From a virus: a DNA stretch of 59,944 nucleotides. The notes under the pieces were generated by a model. It searched no databases. It was not told the DNA's origin and worked only from the letters and a program-made list of their open reading frames with translations. Shown one piece after another: positions 1-8,361 of the stretch; within the stretch, counting starts at the first letter, position 1, and each line of letters opens with the position of its first letter. The position numbers were made by a program, and so were the translations under genes. Location: positions 1-59,944 of the IMG/VR virus record IMGVR_UViG_3300005525_000005. One strand, written 5' to 3'.

Positions 1-120
1 ACCACCAGCGTGAAGTCGCTATCGTCAAGGTCTTGAGCCGTAACTTGAGTGCCACGGGCATAGTTCTTGACAGCGATTTCAGGTTCCTTGATGATCTTCA
101 CCGAATCGCCCACATTGGCG
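1..120. repeat. 120-bp direct terminal overlap, left copy
   Basis: Identical base for base to 59825-59944. It lies inside the capsid gene and keeps the frame, so it is best read as the closing overlap of a circular assembly and not as a physical packaging repeat. Confidence 0.95.
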
Positions 121-263
121 ATTTCGCCAAAGTAGTCGTTGTTCGTGATAGCTTCAACAACGGAAGACTTACGGAAAGCAAGCTGAACTTGCTTGGAATA
201 GATAACCGGCGACCAGTTACCGTTAGGAAGATTGCCCCAACCCGGAGCAGCAGCAAATGCCAT
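1..263 (-). CDS. Major capsid protein, N-terminal part (gene continues at 59944)
   Basis: This is the first 87 codons of the major capsid protein. The start is the ATG at 263, with AGGAG about 8 bases upstream. Its frame joins exactly to the segment ending at 59944 through the 120-bp terminal overlap, giving a protein of 356 aa. The N-terminus (MAFAAAPGWGNLPNGNWSPV) is typical of HK97-fold coat proteins of small podoviruses. The gene has a 210-bp leader that begins just after a terminator at 411-439, so it is probably transcribed from its own promoter or by late readthrough. Identity as coat protein rests on family resemblance, abundance-type sequence and position near the portal and scaffold genes. 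Confidence 0.85.
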   Translation of the reverse strand, partial: MAFAAAPGWGNLPNGNWSPVIYSKQVQLAFRKSSVVEAITNNDYFGEIANVGDSVKIIKEPEIAVKNYARGTQVTAQDLDDSDFTLV

Positions 264-410
264 TTTGGTTTCTCCTATGTTAGCATTTAATACTGTCTTA
301 GGTTTTTATCGGGCCTTGCGAGAAATAGGTGGTCAATATTGTTTGCTCTAGATTCAAATAATATATGACGGCTATCTGCTAGGGTTGTCGATACAACACT
401 TGACAGAAAC
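264..410 (-). promoter_or_regulatory. Leader and probable promoter region of the capsid gene
   Basis: AT-rich, gene-free stretch between the terminator at 411-439 and the capsid start at 263. On the minus strand it contains TATATT/TATTAT-type -10 candidates near 355-365, a TTGACC near 330-335 and the inverted repeat GTTGT-CGAT-ACAAC. No single -35/-10 pair is convincing, so the exact promoter is not assigned. Confidence 0.4.
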
Positions 411-439
411 AAAAAGACGTTGCCATTTCTAGCAACGTC
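411..439 (-). terminator. Rho-independent terminator between scaffold and capsid genes
   Basis: On the minus strand an 8-bp perfect stem (GACGTTGC with GCAACGTC, loop of 8) is followed at once by TTTTTG. It lies 36 bases after the stop of the scaffold-like gene and would end the terminase-portal-scaffold transcript before the capsid gene. Confidence 0.85.
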
Positions 440-474
440 CCCGTTAGAACAGAAAAATCTTAGCTTGTCAAGCT

Positions 475-1332
475 TTAGCGAGCATTTCCGCTAATATCGT
501 AAACAAATTTGCCAGAACGCATAGCCTTTACGATGTTTTCTTGATTTTGCTCATATTCAGCAATCGACATCTTCTGCACTTGGCTTTCGTAGAAGACGCC
601 TTCTTGATCGGCTGTAGCGCTTGGTGTAGCCCGTCCGCGAGTGTTGACAGCTTCAGCAGCACCCTTCGTTTCAGGAGCGCGTGTACGCTTGTTGATATTG
701 CGATCAGCCTTGTACAGATCGATGACACGTGCCGCAGAGCGGAAGTCATCATCGTTCTCGTACAGCGCATCCTGCACCCACTTAGGCTGCTCTTCAGCCC
801 AATCATGGAAGTCTTCGCTGTCTTCAATCTTGTCGAAGTCGGGATGTAGCTTCAACAATTCGACACGTGCTTTTTCACGCGAAGTATTGCGTTCACTCTC
901 ATCAACCTTACGCATACGCTCTTCAAGCGTCTTCGTTGTTTCCTTTGCCTTCTTCATCGCAATGCTTTCAACAATGCGATAGACATCAGGATATTGCTTT
1001 GCCCAAGAGTCGATGTCGTCTTCGTTTGCAGGCAGCTTCATTTGCTTTTCTGTTGCTGTCTGTACCAAAGCCTTCAACTCTTCGACTTCTTTGCGAAGAT
1101 CGTTTTCAACCTTCTGCGAATGCCGACGAAGATCGCTGTAACGCTTTTTGAAAGTCGCTTCTTCCGCAGACAGATTTTCCTCAGCAGCTTCTTCCTTAGC
1201 TGGTGCAGATTGATTTTGTTTGAGGATTTCAAGTTCTTCCTCGCCTTTCTTAATGCGCTCTTCCGATGCGTTTCGACGCATGGAGAATGGTGCAACCTTA
1301 GTTTGCACAGGGACAGCAATAGCAGCAGTCAT
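475..1332 (-). CDS. Putative scaffolding protein
   Basis: A 285-aa protein, likely the internal scaffold for capsid assembly. It is strongly charged (Glu/Lys rich) and predicted almost wholly helical, with coiled-coil character from about residue 25 to 110 and again at 125-160. It sits between the portal-proximal genes and the capsid gene, the usual scaffold position in podoviruses. The C-terminus is basic and ends in GNAR. The ATG at 1332 is chosen because AAAGAAAGG lies just upstream. No protease motif is visible. The function is inferred from composition and gene order, not from a recognised motif. Confidence 0.7.
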   Translation of the reverse strand: MTAAIAVPVQTKVAPFSMRRNASEERIKKGEEELEILKQNQSAPAKEEAAEENLSAEEATFKKRYSDLRRHSQKVENDLRKEVEELKALVQTATEKQMKLPANEDDIDSWAKQYPDVYRIVESIAMKKAKETTKTLEERMRKVDESERNTSREKARVELLKLHPDFDKIEDSEDFHDWAEEQPKWVQDALYENDDDFRSAARVIDLYKADRNINKRTRAPETKGAAEAVNTRGRATPSATADQEGVFYESQVQKMSIAEYEQNQENIVKAMRSGKFVYDISGNAR

Positions 1333-1335
1333 CAA

Positions 1336-2985
1336 TTACCTTTCTTTAGTCGCTCGTTCTTTGAAGAAGCTAGGATCAATTTTAGGACTAGACATCCCCA
1401 TGTATGATCCAAAACCTAAACCTTCTTCGTCTTCTTCATCTGAGGATTTTTCCTCTTCATCCATTGTACCCCAGAAATCTCCAAACAAGGCATCGTCTGA
1501 TGTGAATTCAAATGGGTCAGACACTTCTACAGTGGGTGTTGTACCGAACAAAGAATTGGCAATTTCTACTCTAGTCAAATCAGCACCACCAAATGCTAAT
1601 TGATTTTGATAAATTGCATCAACAGCAGCATTCTTGGCGTCGTTAATAGCAGTGTTAATGTCAGTACCTCTAACAACTGCATCTGCCGCACGTTGTGCGA
1701 AAGAGCCAATTTGATCGTCAGAAAGACCAGTGTTTCTTAGAGCATCTGAAACGGCATTGCTTGCATTGGCAGCAATGCCGCCTGTACCAATAGCACCGGA
1801 AGTTGCTGCAGGAGCCTGTGCTCTTACGTCATCTTTATATATTACTTGATCAATCTGTGAAGCAGCAGAGGCTATACCTTCTGGTGTTGATGTGTCAACA
1901 CCGCTTGCTCTACCCATCGTTTCTCTATTTACCTCACCAAGATATGCATTAACTTTATCGGCTCCAAATTTATTAACAGCAAGACGAAATGGCAAAGTTA
2001 AAATGCCGGGAACACCCATTGTTGATGCAATTGCGCTTAATACAGTGGTTCCAAGTTTAACATTGGCATTGCTAATGCTTGAGTTCCATAAGTCTTCACC
2101 CATAACTTCACCAGCAGGCCCGCTACCACCCGGATTATAAATCATGTCGGCCCTACCGAAGTCAGCGAGATTTTTTCCGGTATAGGTACCATAAACGTCT
2201 TGTGTGCCCCATGTTTCACCGACAGTTTTTGATGTTGTTGTAGCTGTGTCTGTTTTATTAGTGAGGCCACCAGTGATTCCACCACCAACAACGCTAAAAC
2301 CACCAGCGCCACCAGTAGCACCACCTTCCTTTTCATCATCGTCGGTAGTAGTAGTAGTGCCTGTAGGCATGCCGATAGGTGTAGCACCATTAGGCATAGG
2401 CTTCATAGGCTTGCCATTGATAAACGGCATATAGAAGTCTTTTCCTGCGCTGTCTTTGAAGTAACGAATGTCTAGTGCGGGATTCTTTGGAGCCTTTGTC
2501 AAATCGTAATAGCTCTGATTTACGAAGCCACCAGTGTTAAAAGCCATCTCTGTTTGACGACCAGTTTCTTCCTTATCAACTTCCTTCATTATCTCATCAA
2601 TATCACTTTTAAACTTGTCATCATCTTCTTCACCTTCTTCGTAAGTGTCATCGGCTTTTTCACCAGCTTCTTCGGCATTGCCCATCTGACCAATGTCGTT
2701 CATACGCATCAAGCCCTTCTTAGCTTGATCACGCATCTGCATCAGGCGCTCAAGACCAATGAAGCGAACAACGTCAGCAGGAAAGACGAATTCGCCCGGT
2801 GACAACTTAGCGTCAACGTCATCTCTCACTTCTTCAGCGAGACTGCCCATAGGCACATCGTTGCCACTGACGGGATCGACGTCTTTGCCATCGTCCATCA
2901 TGCCACCTTCGGCAAACAACTTCTTTTTGTTGGTAGTAATGGCTCCGACGCCAACTTTATTACTACGTTTCTTTCCGAAGCCCAT
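1336..2985 (-). CDS. Late structural protein with N-terminal GG motif
   Basis: A 549-aa protein of a type that follows the portal in many environmental podoviruses; its function is not established. The first 30 residues are basic and carry the motif LFAEGGMM, followed by an acidic segment, then KLSPGEFVFPADVVRFIG, a conserved-looking block. A long Asp/Glu-rich helical stretch covers about residues 110-145, and Gly/Thr-rich linkers lie at about 195-260. The internal ATG at 2985 has AAGGA at correct spacing and is preferred over the ATG at 2994. Its stop is 3 bases from the scaffold-like gene start. It may be a minor head or internal protein. Confidence 0.65.
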   Translation of the reverse strand: MGFGKKRSNKVGVGAITTNKKKLFAEGGMMDDGKDVDPVSGNDVPMGSLAEEVRDDVDAKLSPGEFVFPADVVRFIGLERLMQMRDQAKKGLMRMNDIGQMGNAEEAGEKADDTYEEGEEDDDKFKSDIDEIMKEVDKEETGRQTEMAFNTGGFVNQSYYDLTKAPKNPALDIRYFKDSAGKDFYMPFINGKPMKPMPNGATPIGMPTGTTTTTDDDEKEGGATGGAGGFSVVGGGITGGLTNKTDTATTTSKTVGETWGTQDVYGTYTGKNLADFGRADMIYNPGGSGPAGEVMGEDLWNSSISNANVKLGTTVLSAIASTMGVPGILTLPFRLAVNKFGADKVNAYLGEVNRETMGRASGVDTSTPEGIASAASQIDQVIYKDDVRAQAPAATSGAIGTGGIAANASNAVSDALRNTGLSDDQIGSFAQRAADAVVRGTDINTAINDAKNAAVDAIYQNQLAFGGADLTRVEIANSLFGTTPTVEVSDPFEFTSDDALFGDFWGTMDEEEKSSDEEDEEGLGFGSYMGMSSPKIDPSFFKERATKER

Positions 2986-3184
2986 TGATTTCATCCTTCA
3001 GTTTTGTGAGCGCTCGTAGCGCCATTATTGCGCCTTGCGCTCTATACACCTCTGACATATCTGTTGTCTGCTCAAGCTTACGTCGATTGTTGTCAATGTA
3101 AAACTCAAGCATTTCCATATACGCTTCCCACGTATGATGGTGTATCAGCGCAGATAGCTTTGGTAAATAACGCTTCTCTATCAT
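2963..3184 (-). CDS. Small conserved-type protein after portal
   Basis: A 73-aa mostly helical protein whose ATG overlaps the portal stop (ATGA at 3181-3184) and whose 3' end overlaps the next gene by about 23 bases. This indicates translational coupling within the portal operon. The sequence has aromatic and charged residues (HHHTWEAYMEMLEFY) and no recognisable motif. It may be a head-completion or portal-associated factor; that is inferred from position only. Confidence 0.65.
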   Translation of the reverse strand: MIEKRYLPKLSALIHHHTWEAYMEMLEFYIDNNRRKLEQTTDMSEVYRAQGAIMALRALTKLKDEINGLRKET

Positions 3185-5253
3185 TGCATCGGAGGCTGTT
3201 GAGGAGCAGCGCTAAAGCCTTGTTCGCCCGGAGTAGGAGCAGTGCCAACACCAATGTTGCCACCACCACCACCGCTAGTATCAGACACCGGCATTGGCTG
3301 TTCTCCCATTTCGGGAGCAGCGCCAGCAGGCGCGGCAGGAGGCTGCATCTTCTGCAGCAACAACGCTTGCTTTGCAGCTTCTTCCATGTCGTTAGAAACC
3401 AGCTCTGGGTCCAAGTCCATCGACTTAGCAATCTCTCGGACAATGTAGGGCAACTTAGCAAACGGAGCCAATGTCGGGTTCTGCACCACTTGCAGAAATT
3501 GCAACAGACGTTGACTACGCACTTCGTTAGCCATCAACGACTCTGTACCACGTGCGTTCACTTCCAAGTCACCAACAATATCAGGATCAGGATCAAACTG
3601 CATATTAAAGCTAAAGAAAGCTTCACCAATAGGACGAAGCAAATAGTCGTCCATGTTCTTAATGACAGTTTTGATATTGATGGAGGCAGCATTCATCAGC
3701 ATGGAGATGCCAGATGATGTGCGACCAACACCGCTAACGCCTGTTTGCCCGTGAGCAAACGACGGCATGCCTGTAGACTCATCGGCAAGCACTCGCGCCT
3801 TGTCGAATAGCTGAAGGTTGGTTTGAGCTACGTTAGGAAACGATGTTCCAAACAACGCCTGACCGGGTGCGCCACCTTGACGACGGAACACCTTGCCGGG
3901 AAAGACAGTGAGATCTTGTCCGGGAACAAGATTGGTTTCATCAACTTCGAAGACGAGATTGCCAGAGAGAACAGCGTTGTCTACAGCAAGACGCATGAAT
4001 CCATTCATCAACGTCTGTGTATCATCCATGTTCTCAGACACACCAACACCGTACATTGAGTACGGATTTAGCTCATACGGCACCACGTAATAGGGGATAC
4101 GAGCAGGCTTAAAAGGATTGAGGACAAGACGTATGACTTTGCCACCGCTGAACCAGATGTTTGCCTGCAATTCAACGCTGTCCCCAAACTCTTCTGGGAT
4201 GTCAATGTCGTTGTCACGTAGCAAATCGACATCAACAGCACCCCAATATTCCAATACTTCCCAACGCTCAACGCCCATGTTGGGTTGATAGTCGCTCAAG
4301 TCGTCTTCCCAATATTCTTTGATGTAGTTGGGACCATCAACAACAAGAGCATCAATAACGCTACCACGGAACATAGGTCGACGCTTTAGCTCAAGCATCT
4401 GCGTCTTACTAAGCTTATGTCGCTCAATGAAATAAGAAGACTCTGCAATGTTGCTAGCATCAGGATCAACATAGCTGTTCCAAACGCTAACATGCGACGA
4501 TTTCGGCATCGTCTTCATAATAGGCTTGTATTTGCCATTTTCCCAACGCGGATATTCCTTGTCTACAGCGAATGGGCCTTTCATAATGCCTGTGCCAAAC
4601 AATGCACATTCAAACGCTGTAGAACGAAGATGAGTGGCAGCACCGCTTTCGTCTAGCTGATCCCGTATCTTCTTATCCATCTTCTTCGCAGCAACTTGTG
4701 CAGGAGAAAACGTAATTTGTGTTGGAAGCTTGCCAGCGCCTTCTTTGACATTGAGTCCTTTGAAGGCATTCTTCATCGATCCGAGCAAGTCTCCAATCTT
4801 TGTGCCGGGAGGCAAAGGCTTGCTGATGTCAATGGCAGGCGCTGCAGGCTGTCCAGCAGCCTTCTTCTGCTCTTCTGCCATGTCGATGTGGACATGCTCT
4901 GCAACACCAATGGGCTGCGGTGTAGGATCAACAGAAAGAGGAAACTTGTTGCCGGAAAACAAGACATCTACGATTTGTCCATACGCAGCCAACACCTTTG
5001 TCTTCGTCACCTTGATGAATACGCGAGACTTCTCAGCCTCTGTAAACTTCATGTCGGGTCCATAGATGCCGCGATAGTTGCGATAGGCACGAAGCCAGCG
5101 TTCTTCGTCATATCGACGGGATTGCTTAGAACGGCTATATCGTTCTTTGACAAAGCTGACAAGAGAGCCACCAGAGAAGGTGGTTTCACCACTATCATCT
5201 GGTAAAGCTACAGACTTGTCATCCATAAAAGGTTTATCGTTACGAATAGCCAT
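3181..5253 (-). CDS. Portal protein (head-to-tail connector)
   Basis: A 690-aa portal protein, the dodecameric ring at the capsid vertex through which DNA is packaged. The size matches the larger podovirus portals. Recognisable portal-type segments include the core with long helices around residues 430-560 (GVGRTSSGISMLMNAASINI, then DYLLRPIGEAFFSF) and a C-terminal Gln/Pro/Gly-rich tail, possibly the barrel or an unstructured extension. The ATG at 5253 is chosen because AAGGAAAAC lies 7 bases upstream. An HNH gene is inserted between portal and large terminase. Confidence 0.9.
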   Translation of the reverse strand: MAIRNDKPFMDDKSVALPDDSGETTFSGGSLVSFVKERYSRSKQSRRYDEERWLRAYRNYRGIYGPDMKFTEAEKSRVFIKVTKTKVLAAYGQIVDVLFSGNKFPLSVDPTPQPIGVAEHVHIDMAEEQKKAAGQPAAPAIDISKPLPPGTKIGDLLGSMKNAFKGLNVKEGAGKLPTQITFSPAQVAAKKMDKKIRDQLDESGAATHLRSTAFECALFGTGIMKGPFAVDKEYPRWENGKYKPIMKTMPKSSHVSVWNSYVDPDASNIAESSYFIERHKLSKTQMLELKRRPMFRGSVIDALVVDGPNYIKEYWEDDLSDYQPNMGVERWEVLEYWGAVDVDLLRDNDIDIPEEFGDSVELQANIWFSGGKVIRLVLNPFKPARIPYYVVPYELNPYSMYGVGVSENMDDTQTLMNGFMRLAVDNAVLSGNLVFEVDETNLVPGQDLTVFPGKVFRRQGGAPGQALFGTSFPNVAQTNLQLFDKARVLADESTGMPSFAHGQTGVSGVGRTSSGISMLMNAASINIKTVIKNMDDYLLRPIGEAFFSFNMQFDPDPDIVGDLEVNARGTESLMANEVRSQRLLQFLQVVQNPTLAPFAKLPYIVREIAKSMDLDPELVSNDMEEAAKQALLLQKMQPPAAPAGAAPEMGEQPMPVSDTSGGGGGNIGVGTAPTPGEQGFSAAPQQPPMQ

Positions 5254-5289
5254 AAGTTTTCCTTGGTGTTCTGCGTTATATCTCAATTC

Positions 5290-5799
5290 TTACCGAATTG
5301 GGAAGTAGGGCTTGCAGTGTCGATTTCCCTTCGATAAGTTCCATTTCGCAGGAACAACTTGTATGTTGTAGGGATTGTGAAGACCTGATACTTGTTTAGA
5401 GCAAAGTGGATAAATGTGATCAAGATGCCAATCTGTTCCTAAATTTTTCTTACGGAGATCACATAGACGATATGCTTCTTCAAAAACAAACTCAAAAAAC
5501 TCAACGTCCCACTCAACAATTCTTTGTTTTCTTTTTGCGCGATTTATAGACTTTAATGAGTTTCTATACGCTTTATTTTTAATATCAAACTGACGATCAT
5601 ACTCTGCCTTTTTATCTTTACGTGAATCTCTATACTCTTGAGTTTTTTTACGATAAGCATCAGTTTTTGTAAAGTGTGACATGCACATTACACATGTTCC
5701 TGTAGATGTATATCTTAACGAATCGTGATTCTGAGGACACTTTTTATCACTACGATAAAAAAGTTCACTATTTTGTTTTGCAAGTTTACGATAGTTCAT
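5290..5799 (-). CDS. HNH endonuclease, probably a homing-type insert
   Basis: A 169-aa HNH nuclease. Two Cys pairs form a putative zinc knuckle (CPQNH, then CVMCMSH) near residues 22-45, a basic helical middle follows, and the HNH core is WHLDHIYPLCSKQVSGLHNP with a downstream asparagine-histidine (NLSKGNRH). The ATG at 5799 starts 1 base from the large terminase stop. The gene is clearly more AT-rich than the terminase and portal around it. Such free-standing HNH genes next to terminase are often mobile; whether it cleaves DNA to spread or assists packaging cannot be decided here. Confidence 0.85.
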   Translation of the reverse strand: MNYRKLAKQNSELFYRSDKKCPQNHDSLRYTSTGTCVMCMSHFTKTDAYRKKTQEYRDSRKDKKAEYDRQFDIKNKAYRNSLKSINRAKRKQRIVEWDVEFFEFVFEEAYRLCDLRKKNLGTDWHLDHIYPLCSKQVSGLHNPYNIQVVPAKWNLSKGNRHCKPYFPIR

Positions 5800-5800
5800 A

Positions 5801-7390
5801 TCAATATCCAAAAGTTTTATCAAATGGATTATTGTATCGATCTTTATGGTTTGAATTGTAGTCAAAAATATTTGCACTACGCGGACGAGTCATTATTCCA
5901 TAACGTAGAGCGTCGATTGTATGGTCATTTTTTACCTTAGTATCGACATCCTCTGGATTATTTTTGTCTAGAGGAATTGAAGGAAGATCGGCAATCAATT
6001 GTGTGCAGTTTTGGAAGATGGTCATGCGAGGATGACCTGTGTAGGTGTCAATTTGCAGCCTACGATGTATCTCATTCTTACCAGCAATGCGACTACCAGC
6101 ACTTCTGTCAGAAGGTCGCCACTTACATCCCTTCAATATCATTCGTTCGGCAATAGATGGCCCAGTATCTCCACGTTTTGCCCAACAAGAGCTATCCAAC
6201 ACACCATATCTGATGCGTTCACCAGCTTCAAGCGTCAATATTTTCTCTGCCAAGTCTTCGGCAAGCACTTTTGTAACGTATAGCTCACGATACACCACCA
6301 AACTATCATCAGGAGCAACAGCAATCCATAGCACAGCACTAAAACTGCCATAGCCATAGTCGCAAGCACGAAAACGAGTCCAATCGGAAGGGATAGAATA
6401 AGGCTCGACCACATGAATTGATCGTTTGAACTCAGGAAATGCAGCACCTTCCGCAACATCCCAATCTCCTTCTAGTAGTTGACGTCTTTGATGCTCTGGC
6501 AAAGACAAAAGCATTGTCTCATAGTCACCAGACTTAGTCAAAAACGGATTATCAGAGAGCTTTGCAGGAATAAATCGACGCTTAAATAGCGGCTGTCCCT
6601 GTTTGCTGTGCCCTTCTGGGTAGGTCATCACATCGCCAGTGTCGATGTCAGTAGCCCAGAACGCTTCACCGGGTGGTGAAGGGTCAATGAACATCTTCTT
6701 AACCCATGCATGCCCTCTGTTGCCGGGGTTTGTAGACGCTCTCATATACACAGGCAAGTCAGACGCCGATGTACGAAGACGAGAACGCATGTAGTTCCAC
6801 GCAAACGGTGTTGCCCACTGTGTCAATTCGTCAAAACCAATCCAGCTAAACGACAAACCTTGATAGCGAAGCACATCTTCGTCTCTATCAAGGTAGGACA
6901 TCCACAGCCTGCCACCACCCGGCACTTCCCATTGAAACTTACGCTCACTCCATTTGATGCCGGGAATGATTTTGGGATAGAGTTCTTGAGACTTCCACAC
7001 CAGTTCTCGTAGTTCTTCTGTGGTGTGACGAAGAAGCAGCCCAGAAAACTGCGGATGCGTGATGTAGCGCAGAGGGTCTGCAAGCATCGCATAGCTCTTG
7101 CCACCGCCTGCAGCACCCCCATACAGCACCTCACGCTCAGAAGACGCTAGAAAGGCTGTCTGAGGCCCTGCATTGGGCTTGAAGATGACGTTCTGCAGCG
7201 CAGCATCATTCAATTCGCTCTGGGATTGGGTGTCGCTCGTAGAGACTGAGATATGGCTCTTGATCGAAGAAGGCTGTTTTGTCTTTTTTGCCGAGGGTGG
7301 TTTCGAAGGCTTTTGCCTTTTCGAGCGCGTCTTTGTATCTGCTGGCAAGGGCAACATAGAAATTGTATTTATGCTTTCGCCGTCTTTCAT
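5801..7390 (-). CDS. terL: Terminase large subunit
   Basis: A 529-aa ATPase-nuclease that translocates DNA into the prohead. The N-terminal ATPase shows a Walker A-like GGAAGGGKS at residues 91-99 and a Walker B segment WIGFDELTQW. The C-terminal RNase H-like nuclease shows acidic motifs ACDYGYG, GVLDSSCW and a late Asp in NDHTIDALRYG. The first 60 residues are basic, low in complexity and overlap the preceding gene by 185 bases, so a later non-ATG start remains possible; the ATG at 7390 has only a weak GAG upstream. The packaging strategy cannot be told from sequence alone. Confidence 0.93.
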   Translation of the reverse strand: MKDGESINTISMLPLPADTKTRSKRQKPSKPPSAKKTKQPSSIKSHISVSTSDTQSQSELNDAALQNVIFKPNAGPQTAFLASSEREVLYGGAAGGGKSYAMLADPLRYITHPQFSGLLLRHTTEELRELVWKSQELYPKIIPGIKWSERKFQWEVPGGGRLWMSYLDRDEDVLRYQGLSFSWIGFDELTQWATPFAWNYMRSRLRTSASDLPVYMRASTNPGNRGHAWVKKMFIDPSPPGEAFWATDIDTGDVMTYPEGHSKQGQPLFKRRFIPAKLSDNPFLTKSGDYETMLLSLPEHQRRQLLEGDWDVAEGAAFPEFKRSIHVVEPYSIPSDWTRFRACDYGYGSFSAVLWIAVAPDDSLVVYRELYVTKVLAEDLAEKILTLEAGERIRYGVLDSSCWAKRGDTGPSIAERMILKGCKWRPSDRSAGSRIAGKNEIHRRLQIDTYTGHPRMTIFQNCTQLIADLPSIPLDKNNPEDVDTKVKNDHTIDALRYGIMTRPRSANIFDYNSNHKDRYNNPFDKTFGY

Positions 7391-7667
7391 CTCTAAGTCG
7401 TTTCCTTAACCCGTCGCCAGATATTGAGCGTCCTGTTTGCTTTGTAAGCCAGTTTGCAACCTGCTGAAATGTATATCGTTTGCAATATTGTTCAGCAATC
7501 TTTAGAGCATCAAGCTCTTTTGGTATTGGGACATACCAATTTGGATCGGATGGCTCAACATAATATCCAAAGGGAATGAGCATCCCTTTTCTAAGTCGTG
7601 GTATCTTGACGTATTCGGTGCGCTCTACAGGTTGCGGAAGAAGCCAGTGTCCTAAATCTCTAGTCAT
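7206..7667 (-). CDS. Helix-turn-helix protein between terminase subunits
   Basis: A 153-aa basic protein that starts 8 bases inside the small-terminase gene and overlaps the large-terminase start. The middle (QQVANWLTKQTGRSISGDGL) reads as a resolvase/HTH-like DNA-binding helix pair, followed by a strongly basic segment RKRLRDERRRK and a helical, charged C-terminus. It may bind packaging sites or assist small terminase. The role is inferred from the HTH and the context. Confidence 0.7.
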   Translation of the reverse strand: MTRDLGHWLLPQPVERTEYVKIPRLRKGMLIPFGYYVEPSDPNWYVPIPKELDALKIAEQYCKRYTFQQVANWLTKQTGRSISGDGLRKRLRDERRRKHKYNFYVALASRYKDALEKAKAFETTLGKKDKTAFFDQEPYLSLYERHPIPERIE

Positions 7668-8022
7668 TGTCCTTCGGAGGCAAAATCATAATACCACCAC
7701 TCGACTGCACCTCTAGCTTCTCTGTCTTAACAACACCAGACCTGTCAAGCAAGTCTTTGGCAGCAGCCAGCTTTTCCTTGATGCCAAGCTCTGTAGGGTC
7801 GTCAATGCCGCTGATGACAGCCATAGCCGCTTTAGGCGCATGCATAGCAATGTATAGCTGCGTTGCTTCGATGATGTGCTCTTTCAGAGCAAACATCAAC
7901 TCCTTTGTAGGATAGTTTTTGCTGTAGCCTGCAAGCTCTTTAGCGCGAACAGGACTACCATTGGCATCACCAAGCAATGCATCAATGAATTTCTTCTGTT
8001 GTTCGTTGAGAGGTGTTTTCAT
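7660..8022 (-). CDS. terS: Putative terminase small subunit
   Basis: A 120-aa protein with the features of small terminases: an N-terminal segment LNEQQKKFIDALLG resembling the Terminase_2 helix, an internal helical oligomerisation region, and a C-terminal KTEKLEVQSSGGIMILPPK, a tail seen in many small terminases. It would recognise the packaging site and stimulate the large subunit. Position just upstream of the HTH protein and terL supports this. Confidence 0.8.
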   Translation of the reverse strand: MKTPLNEQQKKFIDALLGDANGSPVRAKELAGYSKNYPTKELMFALKEHIIEATQLYIAMHAPKAAMAVISGIDDPTELGIKEKLAAAKDLLDRSGVVKTEKLEVQSSGGIMILPPKDND

Positions 8023-8024
8023 AA

Positions 8025-8360
8025 TTAGAGTTTGGTAGCGTAATATTCTTCTGTCTTGATAGAAACAGTGATGGCGCTGCTGCCAACATTGGCAAAGCCA
8101 GTTATTTTATCGTTCTTGTCTAGATAGAGAGGCGCAGTGATTTGAAGAATACTACGAGGCTTCATTCTCACAGCATCCATAATGTCATATGACACAGCAT
8201 CAACAGCACTATACCACTGTATCGTTACATTAATCGTTACATCACTTCCATTAGAAACAAAGATGCTGCTAACGTCAGCTTTGAATGCTGAGGGGACAAC
8301 GTAGATGTCTTGTGGACTTGTTGTCAGCGCCAACGCCACTGTTCGTTTCTTATTACTCAT
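8025..8360 (-). CDS. Small virion-type beta protein
   Basis: A 111-aa beta-rich protein beginning at the ATG at 8360, which overlaps the end of the upstream structural gene by a single spacer base. The sequence (SSIFVSNGSDVTINVTIQWY) suggests a beta-sandwich, as in head-decoration or fiber-linked proteins. No family name can be given with confidence. Confidence 0.65.
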   Translation of the reverse strand: MSNKKRTVALALTTSPQDIYVVPSAFKADVSSIFVSNGSDVTINVTIQWYSAVDAVSYDIMDAVRMKPRSILQITAPLYLDKNDKITGFANVGSSAITVSIKTEEYYATKL

Positions 8361-8361
8361 A

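Noticed and set aside
1-120. Physical direct terminal repeat for packaging
   Set aside because: The repeat falls within the capsid coding frame and is short; a circular-assembly overlap explains it better.
641-1407. Several plus-strand ORFs over the scaffold-like gene
   Set aside because: Shadows of the minus-strand frame, rich in Ser/Phe/Cys and lacking ribosome binding sites.
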